Assembly: GCA_030456405.1 (NCBI GenBank)
Contig: JAKDNQ010000079.1
Location: forward strand, 1-8,911
Direction of reading: 5' to 3'
DNA: 8,911 bases
DNA from: Nitrospira sp.
GTDB lineage: Bacteria; Nitrospirota; Nitrospiria; Nitrospirales; Nitrospiraceae
Shown here: positions 6,475 to 8,911 of the stretch, piece after piece
How positions within the stretch are numbered: position 1 is the first letter of the stretch
Layout of the letters: the number at the start of each line of letters is the position of its first letter
Notes under the pieces: generated by a model
What the model saw: the letters and a program-made list of their open reading frames with translations, nothing else
Database searches by the model: none
What the model was told of the DNA's origin: nothing
Translations under genes and position numbers: made by a program

Positions 6475-6504
6475 ACTATAGCATTCTACGGATAGAACGG
6501 GCAA
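6475..6504 (-). promoter_or_regulatory. Predicted promoter of the sigma/anti-sigma operon
   Basis: On the minus strand, TTGCCC (6504-6499) and TATAGT (6480-6475) are separated by 18 bp. That is a plausible housekeeping -35/-10 pair, with 4/6 and 5/6 consensus matches. The spacer contains an inverted repeat, TTCTA-N4-TAGAA (6484-6497), which could be an operator. The expected transcript would have a leader of roughly 40-45 nt before the sigma ATG. Assigned by eye. Confidence 0.45.
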
Positions 6505-6584
6505 AAGGATGTATGTTTTGGCAGGATGCTGAAAAAGGGAGCGGGGAGCCGGCCAGGTGCCCTTCTTGCTCGCAGAACAGGGAG

Positions 6585-6681
6585 GGGATGGAGCCTGATG
6601 ATCTTCTGTGCTCGCGCAACGCGCGGCCTGAGAAGGCCCTCGTTGGACGCGCGCAGTGGAAGATCAATCAGCCCCCATCCC
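6585..6681. repeat. 97-nt imperfect hairpin with GAGA tetraloop
   Basis: Paired segments from outside in: GGGATGG/CCATCCC, CTGAT/ATCAG, GATCTTC/GAAGATC, CGCG/CGCG, CAACG/CGTTG, GGCCT/AGGCC. They close on the loop GAGA (6630-6633). Small bulges separate the stems. Changes are partly compensated, which suggests the fold rather than the sequence is kept. The strand it would be transcribed from is unknown. Confidence 0.7.
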
Positions 6682-6721
6682 TGAAGAAGTAACGAGCGAG
6701 CTTGGAGGGAGCATTATAGAA

Positions 6722-6748
6722 ACGTGCTCGCCTGGGACAAGAGCACGT
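6722..6748. repeat. Perfect 8-bp inverted repeat
   Basis: ACGTGCTC (6722-6729) and GAGCACGT (6741-6748) are separated by 11 nt. It is one of several stem-loops inside the 6521-7001 element. There is no T-run, so termination is not implied. Confidence 0.6.
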
Positions 6749-6882
6749 CTCGGACTTCGGCGAGCTCAGTCGAGCCGCGTGCTCAGGGTTGGGCGGGTGA
6801 GAATAAGGCGCGCAGTAAAGGGCAGCCTCGGCCACTCCCCTTAAGTGAGGCATGAAGAATCGGAAAGTTCTCGCTGGTGGCC

Positions 6883-6912
6883 TTGCCTGGGACGAGGCGT
6901 GTCCCAGGGCAA
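6883..6912. repeat. GC-rich stem-loop
   Basis: TTGC-CTGGGAC (6883-6893) pairs with GTCCCAGGGCAA (6901-6912) with a single bulged base and a 7-nt loop, GAGGCGT. It lies inside the 6521-7001 element and is followed at once by a second small stem, GAGTC/GACTC (6914-6933). Confidence 0.6.
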
Positions 6913-7001
6913 AGAGTCTGTCTTGGCGGACTCAGGGAGGGCGGGTGAAATGACCGCCGGGGCTTGGTGGGTGAGAATCGTCGCCTTTTTGAGCATCCTG
7001 C

Positions 7002-7069
7002 AAGAGTAAGTTCTCGCAGATTCGAACGAGAATGGCGATGAAGCGAACAAGTAGGTGCATGATCGGCCA
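7002..7069. other. Glycosyltransferase 3' flank
   Basis: This 68-bp gap lies between the glycosyltransferase stop and the inverted-end element. It contains an inverted repeat, TTCTCG/CGAGAA (7011-7016 and 7027-7032, 10-nt loop). On the minus strand it is followed by CTTACTCTTG, which is only a weak T-rich tail. It could terminate the TPR-orf66-glycosyltransferase operon, but this is uncertain. Confidence 0.3.
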
Positions 7070-8188
7070 TTACGAGCGGTCGTCAGGATATAAGCGTCCC
7101 ACCGTTTCGAAATGCTGCGCGATATAGGCAGCCGCATCAGTTGCTCCGGTGGAGGGTGGCGGTGGCGACGAAGGCGCCGGTATGTCTATCGCTTGGTGCA
7201 AGGCTGCCTCCCAGCGGCCTTGCGTGAAGTCGTCGAGTGAGAGTTCCACGCCACGCCCGTATCGATGCAGGTAGTCGACCAAGGGCTGCTCGTCGGCAAA
7301 ATTATATCGGCGGACGTACAGGACCGGCTGTTGAAGCGCCACGGCTTCAACGATGGTGCCGTAACCTGGTTTGGTCATAATGACATCGACGGAAGCCAGC
7401 AGGGTCTTAAAGGAGAATGGGAGTGTCTTGATGGAATGAATCCGGGAACATCCAGATGGGATTGGGCCGTCGAAGAGGAAGCGATAATGGCGCAGCCGTT
7501 CGATCTGTTCAAGCGGGAGAGACGTGAGAGGAATACCGCCGAATCCCACCAGGACGGTTTTCTCATTGGGCGCCAGGTCGAGTGCTGAAGCGAGTCGGTC
7601 TCGTTCAGGAGAGGCGGGGTCGGCGATTGGGCCGATATCGATCATCTTGGAGAAGATATCGATCTTGGGGGCAGGCATGATGCGAATGGCCGTATCGGTT
7701 TTCGCATAGGACTCACGGATGTGCTGAATCAACTGCTGCTGTGCATGATCTGATGCGTGGCAGTATTCCTTAAGCACAAGGTCCCAGGTCAAGCTTGCCA
7801 AGGCGATGGTCGGTATTTGCGCGCGGGAACCGGCCTCAATAGCGAGGTAGGCGATGTCGGCGACAACCATCGCAGGTGATGCGGCTCTTATGGCGGTGAT
7901 TTCGTTGGACAGACGAGTGCTCCAGGTTGCGTGAAAGTGTTGGTGCGCTATCCAGGTCGCATCGATGTCGATCGTGAGAGGCCCATTTTGAATGCATCCG
8001 ATGTCCTGTTGGACGGGGCTGTGCTCCCAAGGGATTGTCAGGCGGTCTTGGAAAAACGCGGCAGGGACAGTCGTGCGGAGGATAGCTGTCAGACCGGGCA
8101 CGAGTGTGCCCAGTGCATTGAGAACAGGCGCCACTTGCGCCGCGTGGCCGTAGCCATGTCCGGAGATGGCGCACCAAATGCTGGGCAA
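7070..8188 (-). CDS. GT-B fold glycosyltransferase-like protein, ARA1-N-terminal type
   Basis: A 372-aa protein with the two-lobe layout of GT-B nucleotide-sugar transferases. The N-terminal lobe opens with SGHGYGHAAQVAPVLNAL (9-26), the glycine/histidine-rich loop seen in MurG/UGT-like enzymes. The C-terminal lobe has the donor-site block MTKPGYGTIVEAVALQQPVL (271-290), then YVRRYNFADEQPLVDYL. This combination resembles what I remember of the glycosyltransferase-like N-terminal domain of plant arabinokinase ARA1, here without a kinase domain. A proline-rich stretch (about 338-345) precedes the tail. No membrane segment or signal peptide is seen, so it should be cytoplasmic. It starts at TTG 8188; no ATG or GTG is available nearby and the ribosome-binding site is weak (GGAA). 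It begins 14 nt after the orf66 stop, so the two are likely co-transcribed. Donor and acceptor are unknown; a non-catalytic role is possible. Confidence 0.78.
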   Translation of the reverse strand: MPSIWCAISGHGYGHAAQVAPVLNALGTLVPGLTAILRTTVPAAFFQDRLTIPWEHSPVQQDIGCIQNGPLTIDIDATWIAHQHFHATWSTRLSNEITAIRAASPAMVVADIAYLAIEAGSRAQIPTIALASLTWDLVLKEYCHASDHAQQQLIQHIRESYAKTDTAIRIMPAPKIDIFSKMIDIGPIADPASPERDRLASALDLAPNEKTVLVGFGGIPLTSLPLEQIERLRHYRFLFDGPIPSGCSRIHSIKTLPFSFKTLLASVDVIMTKPGYGTIVEAVALQQPVLYVRRYNFADEQPLVDYLHRYGRGVELSLDDFTQGRWEAALHQAIDIPAPSSPPPPSTGATDAAAYIAQHFETVGRLYPDDRS

Positions 8189-8202
8189 GGCGAAGTTTCC
8201 GA

Positions 8203-8403
8203 CTAGCTGCTTGAGTATCCTGGTTCTATCGGGGCGATGTTGTATTGTAATTCGAGGTCGAACTCATCGATCAATTCATTGGCCGTGGAAATGCCGAAAT
8301 CGGACTTCACCTCGCTGATGACTAAATCGATCGCCGCTCCGGCATGAACTCCGTATTGCGTCATCGCCGATTCGATTCGCTGCCTGGCTTCTTCAATCTT
8401 CAT
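8203..8403 (-). CDS. Small hypothetical protein, 66 aa
   Basis: I do not recognise this family. It is a short acidic protein, probably mostly helical at the N-terminus (KIEEARQRIESAMTQYG) with a second helical stretch ANELIDEFDLELQ (41-53) and a flexible tail ending GYSSS. It has no cysteines, no membrane segment and no signal peptide. It is very likely a real gene: AAGGAG lies 6 nt before the ATG, it starts 33 nt after the TPR gene stop, and it ends 14 nt before the glycosyltransferase start on the same strand. The context suggests a protein that works with, or is regulated with, those two. Confidence 0.75.
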   Translation of the reverse strand: MKIEEARQRIESAMTQYGVHAGAAIDLVISEVKSDFGISTANELIDEFDLELQYNIAPIEPGYSSS

Positions 8404-8409
8404 GGGGAA

Positions 8410-8415
8410 CTCCTT
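8410..8415 (-). promoter_or_regulatory. Shine-Dalgarno AAGGAG of the 66-aa gene
   Basis: AAGGAG on the minus strand, 6 nt before the ATG at 8403. It is the main argument that this short frame is translated. Confidence 0.75.
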
Positions 8416-8436
8416 GCTTCATCGCAATCCGATTCG

Positions 8437-8754
8437 TTATCCCATTGCTTGTAACAGCGCTTCCATCTCAGGGACCAAGTCGCCTCCTCCGTTGGATCGA
8501 CCGGAGCGTGAGGCGTCGATGCCGGCTTGCAAGATGGGCTTCGCTTCGTTCTTGCGCCCCAAAGAAATTAAGGCGCGTCCGAGATGGAGGTGCGACGCCA
8601 CATGGGTCGGGTCCAATTGCGTCGCGACGGTCAGGTGCTCGACCGCTTCTTCGAGATTGCCGCCTTCCTGAATGAGTTTATTCCCGAGCCCGTAACGTCC
8701 GAGAAAGCCCTTGGGGTTTTTGGCGACCATTTGTCTGAATGCATCAAGATCCAC
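8437..8754 (-). CDS. TPR repeat protein, 105 aa
   Basis: A small tetratricopeptide-repeat protein, probably a protein-interaction module. Two TPR units are visible: about residues 16-49 (GRYGLGNKLIQEGGNLEEAVEHL, ending LDP) and about 50-83 (ASHLHLGRALISLGRKNEAKPIL). Each has the expected small/large residue pattern and the closing proline or its equivalent. An amphipathic cap (1-12) and a C-terminal helix (PEMEALLQAMG) flank them, with a glycine-rich link near 86-91. There is no signal peptide or membrane helix. Translation starts at GTG 8754, with a consensus AGGAGG 5 nt upstream. It heads the three-gene minus-strand operon; a role as scaffold or adaptor for the downstream proteins is inferred only from position. 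Confidence 0.87.
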   Translation of the reverse strand: MDLDAFRQMVAKNPKGFLGRYGLGNKLIQEGGNLEEAVEHLTVATQLDPTHVASHLHLGRALISLGRKNEAKPILQAGIDASRSGRSNGGGDLVPEMEALLQAMG

Positions 8755-8759
8755 ACCGG

Positions 8760-8765
8760 CCTCCT
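8760..8765 (-). promoter_or_regulatory. Shine-Dalgarno AGGAGG of the TPR gene
   Basis: A consensus AGGAGG on the minus strand, 5 nt before GTG 8754, decides this non-ATG start. Confidence 0.8.
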
Positions 8766-8781
8766 CATGAGTGCTCGGGGC

Positions 8782-8790
8782 ATGATACCA
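8782..8790 (-). promoter_or_regulatory. Possible extended -10 promoter of the TPR operon
   Basis: The minus strand reads TGGTATCAT (8790-8782), an extended -10 pattern (TGN followed by a 5/6 match to TATAAT). No good -35 was found. Just upstream is a small inverted repeat, CTGTC-N6-GACAG (8791-8806). A transcript from here would have a leader of about 20 nt carrying the Shine-Dalgarno sequence. The remaining bases to the window end (8807-8911) show no gene or clear motif. Confidence 0.4.
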
Positions 8791-8911
8791 CTGTCAGGAA
8801 GGACAGAGCCAGACCTCTGCGGAGTGATAAACGGTTGTGGAGAGGTTACCGGAGCGAAGTGTCTGCGAGTGGTCGCGAGACGGGAACGGCGCGGCTCGAT
8901 GAATGTCGGAC

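Larger units (their letters stand above)
6521..7001. repeat. Hairpin-rich non-coding element with inverted ends (MITE-like?)
   Basis: The ends are inverted copies of each other: GCAGGATGCTGAAAAAGG at 6521-6538 and, on the minus strand, GCAGGATGCTCAAAAAGG at 7001-6984 (17 of 18 identical). The interior has no credible gene; its short open frames have skewed, arginine- or proline-rich compositions. It holds a series of stem-loops at 6585-6681, 6722-6748, 6883-6912, 6914-6933 and 6940-6958. The word GGGTGAGAAT occurs twice (from 6795 and from 6970). No target-site duplication was seen at the outer ends. It may be a non-autonomous mobile element or a composite of dispersed palindromic repeats, lying between the glycosyltransferase 3' end and the sigma promoter. 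Confidence 0.6.

Noticed and set aside
6541..7137. Several short open frames between the sigma and glycosyltransferase genes
   Set aside because: Arg/Pro-rich, no ribosome-binding sites, and they coincide with stem-loops of the non-coding element.
8795..8811. Sigma-54 promoter (TGGC...TTCC on the minus strand)
   Set aside because: The -12 element lacks the essential GC, so the match is not credible.

Overview
The window reads as chromosomal DNA of a moderately GC-rich Gram-negative-type bacterium. My best guess is Nitrospira (Nitrospirota). It rests on the mix of genes, the TCTGGT-type repeats after stop codons and the recurrent word CAGGATGCTGAAAAA, which I remember as common in Nitrospira intergenic DNA. 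No search was run, so the taxon is an inference.

Layout: (1) 46-1371 (-) MATE efflux transporter, divergent across 62 bp from (2) 1434-2960 (+) a DUF2779 protein combining a Cas4-like PD-(D/E)XK/Fe-S half with a DEDD-type exonuclease-like half. (3) 3045-3134 (-) tRNA-Ser(CGA). (4) 3269-4087 (+) Sfp-type phosphopantetheinyl transferase, convergent with (5) 4194-4670 (-) TadA tRNA adenosine deaminase. (6) 4809-5825 (-) RskA-type membrane anti-sigma factor, translationally coupled (ATGA overlap) to (7) 5822-6424 (-) an ECF sigma factor. (8) About 6425-7069 holds no credible gene. It carries the sigma promoter and a roughly 480-bp hairpin-rich element with near-identical inverted ends. (9) 7070-8754 (-) is a probable three-gene operon: TPR protein, 66-aa unknown protein, ARA1-N-terminal-like GT-B glycosyltransferase.

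Apart from the sigma/anti-sigma pair and the TPR-orf66-glycosyltransferase operon, the genes look like independent housekeeping or accessory functions. No defence island, prophage, CRISPR array or transposase gene is present.

The most unusual signal is non-coding. Three intergenic tracts (1-42, 4092-4190, 4692-4808) are built of degenerate 9-bp units (TCTGGTNNN) and start exactly one codon after the stop of three different minus-strand genes. At the convergent junction the mirror arm also starts 4 nt after the plus-strand gene's stop. Two tracts fold as long imperfect hairpins; the third is cut by the window edge. A second dispersed word, CAGGATGYTG(AAAA), occurs at four intergenic or gene-end sites, two of which form the inverted ends of the 6521-7001 element. 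These repeats are the best candidates for something undescribed.
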